A stretch of DNA of 64,000 nucleotides from Akkermansiaceae bacterium (lineage in GTDB: Bacteria; Verrucomicrobiota; Verrucomicrobiia; Verrucomicrobiales; Akkermansiaceae). Below the pieces are notes generated by a model. It saw only the letters and a list, made by a program, of their open reading frames with translations, made no database searches and was not told the origin of the DNA. The position numbers were made by a program, and so were the translations under genes. Of this stretch, positions 18,884-28,967 are shown one piece after another; position 1 is the first letter of the stretch; each line of letters opens with the position of its first letter. The stretch is taken from the NCBI GenBank assembly GCA_021733795.1, contig JAIPKB010000001.1:1-64000 (forward strand). Reading direction: 5' to 3'.

Positions 18884-21268
18884 ATGGCCAAATGCGAACA
18901 TTGCGGAACGGAATACGCGCCGAAGGGGGCGGACGACCGCTATTGTTGCCAAGGCTGCGAGTTTGTGGCGGCGCTGATCGAGGAAAACGGGTTTGAGCGG
19001 TTCTACGATCTCAAGCAGGATCTGATCGTGGCCCCGGCGCGGAGCCGGCCGTTTGAGGAGCACGATTTTTCCTGGCTGGGACCCAAGCAGGTGGCGGCGG
19101 AACAACGGGCGCTCGAGCGCCACGAGGCGGCCCGGTTGGAGTTGGCGCTGGAGGGGGTTTCCTGCGTGGGTTGCGTGTGGCTGGTGGAGCGGTTGTTTGC
19201 CCGGCACGCGGGATCGGTCCGGGCGATCTCGAACCCGAACAACGGACGCTTGTATCTGGAGTGGATGCCGGGAAAATGCGCGCTGGAGCCGTTCTTGCGG
19301 GAGTTGTGCCGGTTTGGTTATGTGGCCGCGCCGGCGGGGTCGGTGAGCGGGGATCACGAACGGAGGCGGCTGGCCGCGCGGCTCGGGTTGTGCGGGGCAT
19401 TTGCGCTCAACACGATGGGTTTCATGCTGCCGTTCTATCTGAACATGCCGGAGGACTTCGAGTTTGCCGGGTTGTTCCGGTTGATTGCGTTCGTTTCCGC
19501 CACGCTCTCGATGTTGGTGGGTGGCGGGTATTTCATCGATCGCGCGTGGCGGGCGCTGCGGGTGGGCAGCCTGCACCTTGATTTGCCGATCGCGCTGGGT
19601 TTGTTGGCGGCGTATGGCGGGTCGGTCACCGGCTGGGTGATGCGGCGGGATGAGCTGATGTATTTTGATTTTGTTTCGACGTTCGTGTTCCTGATGTTGT
19701 GCGGGCGGTATTTGCAAACGGCGGCGGTGGACCGCAACCGGCGGCGGTTGGTGCGCCAGCAACCGGTGCCGGAGGTGGTGCCGCGCGCGGCGGAGAACGG
19801 GGAGCCGGTGCCACGGGAGGAAATCGCGCCGGGTTTGAGGTTCTTACTGGATCCCGGGCAGGCGACGCCGGTGAGCGGGGTGCTGGTGGCGGGCGAGGCC
19901 GAGTTTTCGTTGGAGTGGATCCATGGCGAGGCGGAGGCGGTCCGGTTTGTGGCCGGGGCGTGGCTGCCGGCCGGGGCGGTGCTGCTGAGCCGCGCGCGGG
20001 TGACGTTGGAAGCAGGCGAGCGGTGGGAGGACTCGCTGCTGGCGAAGCTGACAGCCACCGGTCAGTTGGAGCGGGGGTCTCCCGGATTGGACCGGTTGTT
20101 GCGGTATTATCTGGCCTCGGTGTTGGGGCTGGGCGGGTTGGCGTTGGGCGGGTGGTGGTGGCTGGGCGATCCGTGGACGGGGTTGCAGGCGATGATCTCG
20201 GTGCTCATCGTGTCTTGTCCCTGTGCGCTGGGGGTGGCCATCCCGCTGGCGGATGATCTGGCGGCGGCGGCGATGGAGCGGCTGGGATTGTATGTGCGCA
20301 CGGGCTCCGTGTGGGCCCGGCTGCGGCGGGTGCGCAAGGTGGTGTTTGATAAAACCGGCACGCTGACCTTGGAGCGGCCGGTGTTGGAGCAACCGGAGGA
20401 GGTCGCCCGCCTCGGCGACGAAGCCGCCCTGGCGCTGGCCCAGTTGACCCGCAGTTCGCTCCACCCGGTTTCCCGGGCCTTACTGGAAACCTTGGGAACC
20501 CGCGGCCAGAAACTGTTGGCCGGGGCCGCACCCGTCATTCCCACCGAATATCCCGGCCGGGGGGTTGTCATGGCCACCCCGGGCGGGCGTTGGTCGTTGG
20601 GCAAGGCCGGCTGGAGCGGGGAAGGCGGGGGGAAGGCCGCCACCGCCGCCGCCGGGGCTGGGAGCGAGCTGCGCCACGACGGCCGCACGGTGGCGGCCTT
20701 CCAGTTTCACGAAGCGCTCCGGCCCGGGGCCATCGCCACCTTGCGCCATCTGGAGCGGGTCGGGTTTTCCCTTCACATCCTGTCCGGCGATCACCCGGAC
20801 AAGGTGGCCCGCATGGCCGTCGCGCTCGGGCTGCCGCTGGAACAGGCCCATGGCGGGCTCTCGCCGGAGGAAAAATTCCACCGCGTGCAGGGGCTCAACG
20901 ACCGTGACCTGCTCTACCTCGGCGACGGGGCCAACGACTCGCTGGCGTTTGATGCCGCCTGGGTGACCGGCACTCCGGTGGTGGACCGCAGCCTGCTGGA
21001 AACCAAGGCGGATTTTTTCACCCTCGGGGCGGGACTTGGTTTTCTGCCCCAGTTGCTCGGAGCGGCCTTCGGCAGGGCGGTGGCGGTGCGCTCCGCTTTT
21101 GCCTTCGCGCTCGTTTACAACGCCACCGCCGTGGGGGTTTCCATCGCCGGCAAAATGAGCCCGGTGGTGGCCTCGATCATCATGCCCTTGAGCTCGATCG
21201 TCTCAATTTCCATCGTCGCAACCATCTTTGGCGCAATTAATGCGAAGAAAATCATAAATTCTGGTTGA
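18884..21268 (+). CDS. Heavy-metal translocating P-type ATPase (CcoI/FixI-like, copper type)
   Basis: N-terminal Cys-rich segment (CEHCGTEY...CCQGCEF), CxxC, SCPCAL, DKTGTLT, GDGANDSLAF. Confidence 0.88.
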   Translation: MAKCEHCGTEYAPKGADDRYCCQGCEFVAALIEENGFERFYDLKQDLIVAPARSRPFEEHDFSWLGPKQVAAEQRALERHEAARLELALEGVSCVGCVWLVERLFARHAGSVRAISNPNNGRLYLEWMPGKCALEPFLRELCRFGYVAAPAGSVSGDHERRRLAARLGLCGAFALNTMGFMLPFYLNMPEDFEFAGLFRLIAFVSATLSMLVGGGYFIDRAWRALRVGSLHLDLPIALGLLAAYGGSVTGWVMRRDELMYFDFVSTFVFLMLCGRYLQTAAVDRNRRRLVRQQPVPEVVPRAAENGEPVPREEIAPGLRFLLDPGQATPVSGVLVAGEAEFSLEWIHGEAEAVRFVAGAWLPAGAVLLSRARVTLEAGERWEDSLLAKLTATGQLERGSPGLDRLLRYYLASVLGLGGLALGGWWWLGDPWTGLQAMISVLIVSCPCALGVAIPLADDLAAAAMERLGLYVRTGSVWARLRRVRKVVFDKTGTLTLERPVLEQPEEVARLGDEAALALAQLTRSSLHPVSRALLETLGTRGQKLLAGAAPVIPTEYPGRGVVMATPGGRWSLGKAGWSGEGGGKAATAAAGAGSELRHDGRTVAAFQFHEALRPGAIATLRHLERVGFSLHILSGDHPDKVARMAVALGLPLEQAHGGLSPEEKFHRVQGLNDRDLLYLGDGANDSLAFDAAWVTGTPVVDRSLLETKADFFTLGAGLGFLPQLLGAAFGRAVAVRSAFAFALVYNATAVGVSIAGKMSPVVASIIMPLSSIVSISIVATIFGAINAKKIINSG

Positions 21269-21319
21269 AATCCATGCGTATTCTGCCATAGTTCTCCCCG
21301 GAGCCCCCAAGAACAGTCC

Positions 21320-22246
21320 ATGACCAACAATCAAACATACGCCAACAAAGCCTTCGAAAACACGCTGCTCGAGCGCTTGATCCAATCCGATCGGTTTAGA
21401 ATCTATCAAGATGCTTTCCGCATCACCACCGGCCTGCCCTTGCGGATGGTATCGGCTGATCCGGACCATTGGAGCCTTGACGACCAAGCGATCAACCGCA
21501 GTCCATTTTGCGAGGCGATCAATCTTTGTGACGACGCCTGCAGCGCCTGCCAGGATACCAACCGCCGGCTGATGCGGGAAGCCGAAGTCAAAGGTCCCTC
21601 GAGTTGCAGTTGTTTTGCCGGCCTGCGGGCGACTGCGGTGCCCGTTAAAATGGGGGCCTCGGTGATCGGGTTTCTCAAGACCGGCCAGGTATTCACCAAG
21701 CCCCCCGATGAAGCCCAGTTCGAGCAGATTATGGGAACGCTCGGGCGCAGGACCTTGTCCGAAACCTTCGTTGCCCAGCTCAAGGAAGCCTACCTCGCGA
21801 CCCGTGCGGTGGATCCGCAGCGCTATGAGAGCATGATGGTGCTCCTGGGTACCTTCTCTGAGCAGCTTGGCCAGTATGTGGAATCGCTCGCCATCATCGA
21901 GGAGGGCACCGAGCCGTCAGCGATTGCCCGCGCCCGGCGGTTCATTCACTCCAATGTGGACCAGGCGCTGCCGCTCGGCCAAGTGTCCCGCGAGGCCGGG
22001 CTCAGCGAATCGCATTTCTGCCGGTTGTTCAAGGAATCCACCGGCCTGACCCTTACGGATTACGTGAACCGTTGCCGGATCGACTGGGCCAAGCGCGAGT
22101 TGTTGCGGCCTGAGGTGCGGATTTCCGAGATTGCCTTCCATGTGGGCTATCAGTCGCTCTCGCAGTTCAACCGGAGCTTTGCCCGGATTGCCGGGGTGTC
22201 TCCGTCGAAATTCCGCCGCAGCCGGATCAAGCAAGCGGCCTCCTAG
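21320..22246 (+). CDS. AraC-family regulator with N-terminal PocR-type sensory domain
   Basis: Cys-containing PocR-like N-terminus (CDDACSACQDTNRRL) and AraC HTH (ISEIAFHVGYQSLSQFNRSFARIAGVSPSKFR). Confidence 0.87.
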   Translation: MTNNQTYANKAFENTLLERLIQSDRFRIYQDAFRITTGLPLRMVSADPDHWSLDDQAINRSPFCEAINLCDDACSACQDTNRRLMREAEVKGPSSCSCFAGLRATAVPVKMGASVIGFLKTGQVFTKPPDEAQFEQIMGTLGRRTLSETFVAQLKEAYLATRAVDPQRYESMMVLLGTFSEQLGQYVESLAIIEEGTEPSAIARARRFIHSNVDQALPLGQVSREAGLSESHFCRLFKESTGLTLTDYVNRCRIDWAKRELLRPEVRISEIAFHVGYQSLSQFNRSFARIAGVSPSKFRRSRIKQAAS

Positions 22247-22321
22247 GTTGGATATTTCTGGCGTTGGATGCATTTCGCGGTTGCCAGAGTCCCCGGCACC
22301 CGCTAGACCCGGTGCTTGCCA

Positions 22322-25000
22322 ATGGAAGATCGCTACGAAATCCGCGAGAAAATCGGTCAGGGTGGCATGGGCTCGGTTTACCGGGCGTTTGACGCCCGCA
22401 TGAACCGAGAGGTGGCGATTAAGCGCATCCGGCCGGAAGGTGGTGATGCCGGCCTTGGGGAGTCCGCCGCCCAGATTGTGCAGGAGGCGGGCGCGCTGGC
22501 CTCGTTGCAGCACCCTAACATTGTCACGGTTTACGACGTGGGAACCGATGAGGAAGGGCCCTACGTGGTCATGGAATTCATCAACGGCCACACCGTGGAC
22601 GAACTCATCGAGCGGGCTCCGCTCACGTGGCCGGATTTCCGGCAACTGGCGATCCAGACCCAGGAAGCGCTGATTGCCGCCCAGGAGCGCAACCTCATCC
22701 ACCGCGATTTGAAGCCGAGCAATCTCATGCTCACCTGGCTGCCCTCCGGCAAGTTTCAGATCAAAGTGGTGGATTTCGGCCTCGCCAAACTGGTGGAGAG
22801 CACCACCTTGGGTAACCTGGAGCAGGCGGATTCGGTCTTCGGTTCGATCTTTTTCATGAGTCCGGAGCAGTTTGAACGGGCCACCCTGGATGCCCGTGCG
22901 GACATGTATTCGATCGGTTGCGTATACTACCACGCCCTTACCCAGACCTATCCATTCAATGGCGGGACCGGAATGGAGGTGATGACCGCCCATCTCCAGC
23001 ATCAGGTCACTCATTTGCAGGAATCGCGGCCGGATCTCCCGGGCTGGGTTTGCGACTGGGTCATGTGGCACATCAACCGCCAGCCGGCGGACCGCCCCGC
23101 AGGTGCCCGCGAGGCCCTGAGAATCTTCTTCAGCAACGATAGCCAACCTCAGCAACCCCAATCCAATTCGCCACCTGCGACCCAAGCCATGAGCACCGGA
23201 CCCGCCACTCCCGCCACTGACCCACCCAAACGTCCGCGCCTGATCATTCCCGGCGCCGCGCCTCCGCCGGCCGCTCCAGCGCCGGAACCCGTTCCGGCTC
23301 CGCCTCCGGCCGCTCCGCCCACCGGGATTCCGGAGCCTCCCCGCACCCAAACCGCGCCCCAGCCTCTCTTGCCGCCCGAAGGCTCGCTGCCCAGTGTGCA
23401 TGCATCACCGGAGCCAACGCCCGCTCCCGCCCCACCTCCACCAGCTCCCCCCGTGGCCGCTCCCGTGGTGCCCGCGCCCCCGCCTCCGCCCGCGCCGCCC
23501 GCGCCGCCCGCGCCGCCCGCGCCGGCAGCCGCCTTGTTGCAACCGAGACCCACGCAAGCGCCCGCCTCCCCGCTGGCGCTTGGGCCCAGACCGGTTGGCA
23601 CGCCAGCAGCCGCTCCCATTGGCGGAGCTCCGCATTCGGCACTCAGGCAAACTCCGGGCGCCCAACCGGGCGGCTACCAGGCCCAGGGGGGCATGCCGAT
23701 CACCATGCCCAAACCCGGTCTCAGCAACGGGGCCAAGGTGGCCATGGCGGTGGTGCTCGGTCTGCTGGTGGTGCTCGCCCTCATCTTCGTACTCGGCAAG
23801 AGTGGCTCCAACAAGCAAAACGAGATGTATAACAAACTCGTCGCCCTCGCCGCCAAGGACGATGCCAAGGAGGTCCCCGTCAGCAAGGCCGAGCTGGAGG
23901 TGCTGCTCAATGCCGCCGTGGATGTGGGCTCCAACAAACAACGCGGGACCGTTTACAAGGCGCTGTGGCTCGCCAAGTCCAGCGACGGCACCAATGTCGA
24001 TGCCACCATCGCCGAATTCGCCACCAAGCGGCCGATGGCCGACGACATCCGCGAGGTGCTCATCCGCGACGTGCTCCGCAAGCGCAAGAATCCCAGTGTG
24101 GTGCCTGTGCTGATGGAGTTCTGCAAGTCCACCGGCGACACCCGCGCTGCGATCGCCGCGATCCAGGCCTGCCGGTTCATGGCCACCGACAAGGAATTCC
24201 CCCAATACGTCGATATCATCCAATACAACTCCAACGCCAGCATCCGCCAGGCCGCCGAGGAAAATATCGGGGAAATCCTCAAGAAAGCGCCCAACCACGA
24301 GGAACTCGGCGGGAAAATCATCTCCGCCCAGACCAACGCCGTCAGCGATGAGGTGAGGTACTCCCTGACCCGCCTGTTAGGTCCCACCGGCGGAGCCAAG
24401 GCGGCTGAGGTGGTCAAGAAATCCCTCGCCTCCGAGGACAAGAAGGAACAACTCGCCGCGGCCGTGGGCCTCAGCCTCTGGGCCGACGACTCGATGTTCG
24501 AAACCCTCATGGATCATCTGAAAAGCTTGGAGGATGAACAACTCCGCGCCCGCACCTTCGACGCCGCCTATCGTTTCCTCACCCTGCCAGACCGCAAACG
24601 CGATGCCGATACCAGCGAGGATTTCTGGAAAATGCTCGCCCGCAGTGCCAGGAACAAGGAAGAGCAAATGAAGATCATCCGCGGCCTCGCCATCAACGAA
24701 ACCGATGATTGGGCGGTCGTCGTCGTCGAGTATTTCGTGGATGAGGGGAAAAACGACGACGTGATCGACCTTGCCGAAAAAGCGCTCGACCGGATGCGTT
24801 CCCGCGCCGAGGAAATGAACGGCGACGACGAAAAAGACGCGGATACGGATGAAGAAAAAGACGCGGACGCGGGTAAGGATACCGACGCCGACGCCGATGC
24901 CGATGCCGCTGCCGATGCCGACAAGGACACCGACGCGGATGCCGACGCGGATGCCGACGCCGAAGCGGACGCCGAAGCGGACGCCACCGAGGAGGAGTAG
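22322..25000 (+). CDS. Serine/threonine protein kinase with Pro-rich linker, TM segment and acidic Asp/Ala tail
   Basis: IGQGGMGSVYRA, VAIKRI, HRDLKPSN, DFGLA motifs; TM VAMAVVLGLLVVLALIFVLG; C-terminal (DADADA)n; upstream ATG at 22316 also possible. Confidence 0.9.
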   Translation: MEDRYEIREKIGQGGMGSVYRAFDARMNREVAIKRIRPEGGDAGLGESAAQIVQEAGALASLQHPNIVTVYDVGTDEEGPYVVMEFINGHTVDELIERAPLTWPDFRQLAIQTQEALIAAQERNLIHRDLKPSNLMLTWLPSGKFQIKVVDFGLAKLVESTTLGNLEQADSVFGSIFFMSPEQFERATLDARADMYSIGCVYYHALTQTYPFNGGTGMEVMTAHLQHQVTHLQESRPDLPGWVCDWVMWHINRQPADRPAGAREALRIFFSNDSQPQQPQSNSPPATQAMSTGPATPATDPPKRPRLIIPGAAPPPAAPAPEPVPAPPPAAPPTGIPEPPRTQTAPQPLLPPEGSLPSVHASPEPTPAPAPPPPAPPVAAPVVPAPPPPPAPPAPPAPPAPAAALLQPRPTQAPASPLALGPRPVGTPAAAPIGGAPHSALRQTPGAQPGGYQAQGGMPITMPKPGLSNGAKVAMAVVLGLLVVLALIFVLGKSGSNKQNEMYNKLVALAAKDDAKEVPVSKAELEVLLNAAVDVGSNKQRGTVYKALWLAKSSDGTNVDATIAEFATKRPMADDIREVLIRDVLRKRKNPSVVPVLMEFCKSTGDTRAAIAAIQACRFMATDKEFPQYVDIIQYNSNASIRQAAEENIGEILKKAPNHEELGGKIISAQTNAVSDEVRYSLTRLLGPTGGAKAAEVVKKSLASEDKKEQLAAAVGLSLWADDSMFETLMDHLKSLEDEQLRARTFDAAYRFLTLPDRKRDADTSEDFWKMLARSARNKEEQMKIIRGLAINETDDWAVVVVEYFVDEGKNDDVIDLAEKALDRMRSRAEEMNGDDEKDADTDEEKDADAGKDTDADADADAAADADKDTDADADADADAEADAEADATEEE

Positions 25001-25224
25001 GCTGGGCGACGTGGCGACAGGTCCGGCGGACAACGGGCGCGGATTTCCAACTGTGGCTGGCGCGGCTCGCGCCATGCCGTCTTGGGGGTGTCTCGCCCCC
25101 AAAAGCTTGGTGAAACTGCCTATGCATGTTCGATCATTCGATCCAGTGGCACGCTGGAGTCCTTGAAACCGGAAGGTCTTTGCGAATGAGTCAAGTTTTG
25201 AGCGCCCAATTGATTGCCGATTGA

Positions 25225-25319
25225 CGATTGATGATTTTTGATTTGGAGCTTGCCTGGCGCGAACGCTCGTTTCCAAGCTCACTTCAAAAATCAACAATCA
25301 ACAATCAAAAATCAACAAT
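25225..25319. repeat. AT-rich long imperfect inverted repeat with AATCAACAATC-type direct repeats
   Basis: GATTGATGATTTTTGATT (25225-25242) pairs with AATCAAAAATCAACAATC (25302-25319), 17/18; inner GAGCTTG/CAAGCTC. Confidence 0.65.
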
Positions 25320-25594
25320 CGTTAATCATCAATCCTCTTCGTATTCTGCTTGGTCTGAGGCCTGCCTCGCTAGACATCAATGCCCCCTCTTTCACCAAAC
25401 AGGCTGGAACCCCGTTTTCCAAGACAGGCTGCAAGCCTATCCTGCTCCGCGATTCCCTCTGCGATCTCCGCATCTTTGCGTTTCGCTACGATCCAAACCT
25501 GCTGAAACACCGGTTGCCCTACCGTTCCGGGAATCGCTTTTCCCGTGGTTTGCGCTTGCCGGGGTGGGCTGGTGGCGGCAGGGTGGCGGGCGTC

Positions 25595-25702
25595 ATGACC
25601 CGCCAAAGCATCGAACTGGCCATCTACGTTTTCCTCGTTTCCCTGGTTTGCACCTTCACCTGGGCATTCTACCAGCTCATGGTGCTGGTGGGATGGTGGT
25701 GA
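25595..25702 (+). CDS. Possible 35-aa single-TM protein
   Basis: MTRQSIELAIYVFLVSLVCTFTWAFYQLMVLVGWW. Confidence 0.35.
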   Translation: MTRQSIELAIYVFLVSLVCTFTWAFYQLMVLVGWW

Positions 25703-25714
25703 TGCGCGCCGGGC

Positions 25715-26281
25715 TCAGGTCCAGTCCACATCCACCTGGACAACGCGCTGGTTGCGGTCCATGTATTTCAAGTGCCCGTGTTGCAGGGCGTATTCGTGCA
25801 CGCATTTGGTGACCTTCACATCGTAGGAACAGTATTCGGCGATCCGCCGGAGGGGGGCGAACTCCCCGGTTTTCCTGTGCTCCTGCCACCACCGCAGCGC
25901 ATCCAGACCGTCGGCGGTCTTGCCGGTGCCGAGGGTGGCGGAGGCCACCGAGTCGAGCTTGAGCCGGAAGCCGATCCGTTGTTCGAGGTCCGCCATCATG
26001 TCGAGATTGCGGGTTTGTTCCTCGAGGGTGGCGATCAGGTAGGACTGGAGGACCGGGTAGTCGAATTGGAGGTGATTCCAGCCGATCACCAGATCCGCCC
26101 GCATCAGTTCCTCGCCGAGCAGGTGCATCTCGGACTCCGGATAAATTTCGTAGCTGCCGCGGGCGGTGCTGTAGGTCACGGCCACCGAGACCCCCATCTT
26201 GTGTTTATTGGCGGCACCCCCCACTGCGCTGAAACTGCGTTGGGTTTCGAGATCGAAATAGACGATGTTTTTGTCGGCCAC
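25715..26281 (-). CDS. Ribonuclease H-like 3'-5' exonuclease-type protein
   Basis: IVYFDLETQRS, DLVIGWNHLQFDYPVLQ, YCSYDVKVTK (DEDD-like spacing). Confidence 0.72.
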   Translation of the reverse strand: MADKNIVYFDLETQRSFSAVGGAANKHKMGVSVAVTYSTARGSYEIYPESEMHLLGEELMRADLVIGWNHLQFDYPVLQSYLIATLEEQTRNLDMMADLEQRIGFRLKLDSVASATLGTGKTADGLDALRWWQEHRKTGEFAPLRRIAEYCSYDVKVTKCVHEYALQHGHLKYMDRNQRVVQVDVDWT

Positions 26282-26514
26282 GGACCGAGCCTAGGGGGTC
26301 CGGGTTCCGGCGTCAACCGCAGGGAACTTCACCGCAGGGAGTTTCAGCAATCCGGATGGGGTCGGTCGGGTGTCGCCGGGGCTTGAGCGCCCAATCCCGT
26401 CGGTTCAACCCGAATAACAATCACTTAGGGTTGATCGGGTATCAGCAACCACGGTTGCCCTGACAACCCGATTTTCTGTGAAGTTCAGAGCATTGGGCTT
26501 GAACGCCCTCCCTG

Positions 26515-26862
26515 CTAGCGGGTGGCGCGGATAATCCGGTTCTGCTCGTCCAACAGGATTTTTCTGGCAAGCACCGGGGTTTGGGACAGGGCGAAGGCCA
26601 TGATTGCCACGCGTTCACCCTTTTTGATCCGGTGGGCGGCACCGCCGTTGATGACGATTTGGCCGCCGCCGGATGCGCCGGGTTGGACGTAGGTTTCCAG
26701 CCGGTTGCCGGAGGTGATGGAGGCCACCAGCACCTTCTCGCCCTCCCACAATCCGGCCGCCTCCATCAGATCGACGGGGATTTCAATGCTGCCTTCATAT
26801 TCCACATCGGCGTTGGTGATCATCGCCCGGTGGATTTTTGATTTGAGAACTTGGTGGAACAT
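26515..26862 (-). CDS. panD: Aspartate 1-decarboxylase
   Basis: MFHQVLKSKIHRAMITNADVEYEGSIEIP with Gly-Ser self-cleavage site; INGGAAH. Confidence 0.93.
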   Translation of the reverse strand: MFHQVLKSKIHRAMITNADVEYEGSIEIPVDLMEAAGLWEGEKVLVASITSGNRLETYVQPGASGGGQIVINGGAAHRIKKGERVAIMAFALSQTPVLARKILLDEQNRIIRATR

Positions 26863-26986
26863 GCCGGGGCAAGGAAATCCGGGAAGCGAGTTCCGTCAAG
26901 CCCCGAAATCATGAGAAAGTGCTTCCGGTGGCAAACCCGCCAGCATCAATCACCACTCGAAGCAGGATGTTGGATTGCGGAACGAG

Positions 26987-27006
26987 CGCGTTCATTCTGA
27001 ACGCTG
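26987..27006. repeat. Isolated copy of the palindromic GCGCGTTCATTCTGAACGCTG core from the 126-bp repeat
   Basis: Same roughly 20-bp core as at 9165/9291/9417. Confidence 0.75.
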
Positions 27007-27018
27007 GTGTCGCCGGTG

Positions 27019-28180
27019 TCACTGCAACCCGGGTCTGGCGACCTCGCCGCGCAACTGGGCCTCGCCGCGGTCCTTCTCGTAAACGCCGTAGAAGTTCGAC
27101 GCGGAGTCGAGCCAGACCGTGATGCGGTGCAACTCCTCCGGGCTCAGTTTCACATCATAATGGCCATTTTCAAGGATTTGATAGAGTGTGGCCGCCCTGG
27201 CTCTCGGGGAATCCGACTTCCGGCGTAACCCGCTTCACCGGGGCCATGGCATCATCGTCAGGGATCCGGGGATCAAACATGATGATTGAGCCATACGCCT
27301 GGCCATGATGAGGCGCCGCCGTTTCGATGATCTTCTGGGATCCCGGGACCGCACGCAGATCCATCTCCATGTCGGCGCGTTTCCCTTTCACTGAAAAATT
27401 GCCATGCATCGCACGGGAATCCCGCCCGTTGGGCAATGGGCAGGGATCGAAGTCGTTGAAGGTCCCGTCGGTCAGTTGGCGCAGATGCACACCCTTGGTC
27501 GTGGCCGGGTCGAGCGCAACCTAGAAGTTGTGGTAACAACGCCCCCGCTCCCAGTGCCCGTTGTGGGCATGATCGAGGTGGTCGATATGCCCGCCGTTGC
27601 CGGTGCACTCGACCCACGCGAAGAAAACCGATTTTCCGTCCCACGATAACTCCGGCGACAGGAAGCTACCGCCCATCAGTGGCTTGCACGCGAGTCTCCC
27701 GCTCTCGACCACCGCATGCTCCAGCAGGTCGGAAAGCTGCGGACTCTCGCCAAACGGGTCGCTCAGCACGAACAACCCGCCACCCGGAACCGCGTTGGTT
27801 CCGTAGAATTGGTCACACATGTGGTTGAACGTCGAGCGGTGACGCTTGATGAACAGGATCTTGTCGTAATCCAGCAGCGGGTTGGAAAACGCAATCCGCC
27901 GGCGCAACTCGCAGACTTGGGAAAACAATCCGCACCGCGCCTCCTGGTCAGCGACCTCCGTCGCCGAGGCGCGGTTTTCGAACTCCACCAACTGCTTGGC
28001 CAAATCCCCCATCGCCGGCGCACCCGGCAGGGTCTCGATGTCCTTGAGCAGTGCGCCGGTTCGGCGCAGGACGATGTCGAGCGGATCGCGGTCCGACTTC
28101 GCGATCAACGATGCCGGATGGAAAGTCTCGTCCGGAAACTGGTTGACCTTGGCGGCGCTCTTGAGGTCTTCCGCAAGGGT
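27019..28180 (-). pseudogene. Decayed PD40/hydrazine-synthase-alpha-like (HzsA_mid-type) gene with deletions and frameshift
   Basis: Segments DETFHPASLIAKSDRDPLDIVLRRTGALLKDI, YDKILFIKRHRSTFNHMCDQFYGTNAVPGGGLFVLSDPF, LRQLTDGTFNDFDPCPLPNGR, VTPEVGFPESQGG, then out-of-frame YQILENGHYDVKLSPEELHRITVWLDSASNFYG. Confidence 0.75.
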
Positions 28181-28229
28181 GTTGTTAGTGCGATGCCGCC
28201 CGGTACGATTGTGTCCCGGTTCGAAGTCG

Positions 28230-28967
28230 CGCCATTGCCGCGGGTCACCCGATAGGTGCCGGATTTCCACACTAACACCTCACGCCTGGTCTTGACCTCA
28301 CAGTCGGGCAATTGCTGAGGCCAGGGTTCCACCAACACCAGTGCGTCACCCTCCCATGCCTCGAGGCGTTTCGCCCCGCCGTCCGGCAACCGCATCTCCA
28401 CCAGCAGCTTCTTCCGCGTTTTCGGCGCCGGATCGGTTTCCGCCGATTCGTTGTTCCCCCGGATCACGGCCAGGCCGCGCGACAGTTCGCCGCGGACCAA
28501 CGCGGTGACATCCATTCGCCGGGCCGCATCGCCGGGATCACCGTAGGCGGCGGAGACCACCTGCGGAATCGGTCTCACCGTCGCCACAGTCCGCGCATCC
28601 GCCACCGGGATGCCTTTGAGCAGACCGCCGTCAACCGGGTCGCCAGCCGACGCCAGCCGGCCAATATATCCGGCGAAATGGGTGTCGGCCCCGGTCGGCG
28701 AAAGCTTGTCGCACTCCCACCCGGTTCCCTCAGGTGCGGCCGGACCATTGCGTCGGCCGGTATTCACATGGCCCCACCGTCCAGTTGCCCGCCGATGAAA
28801 TGAAACCAGGTCTCGGGATGAACCTCCCGGGCCGGATCGGAAAATGCCGCAGCGTCCGCCGCGCCGAACGCCGGAGGAGCCGCGCCAGCCGCAGGTAGCG
28901 CGAAGACGAGAGCGAATGACAGCCGTGCGAAGGAGTTGCGGCGTGAGCGGGTGATCCGTGGGATCAT
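28230..28967 (-). pseudogene. Decayed GH106-like (alpha-L-rhamnosidase type) glycoside hydrolase remnant
   Basis: N-terminal AREVHPETWFHFIGGQ and internal TGWECDKLSPTGADTHFAGYIGRL / VVSAAYGDPGDAARRMDVTALV on separate short ORFs with most of the catalytic region missing. Confidence 0.6.

Noticed and set aside
26380-26515. Possible tRNA or structured RNA (gggcttgaacgccctc, ggttcaacccg)
   Set aside because: No cloverleaf with proper acceptor/anticodon arms could be drawn; only short GC-rich stems.
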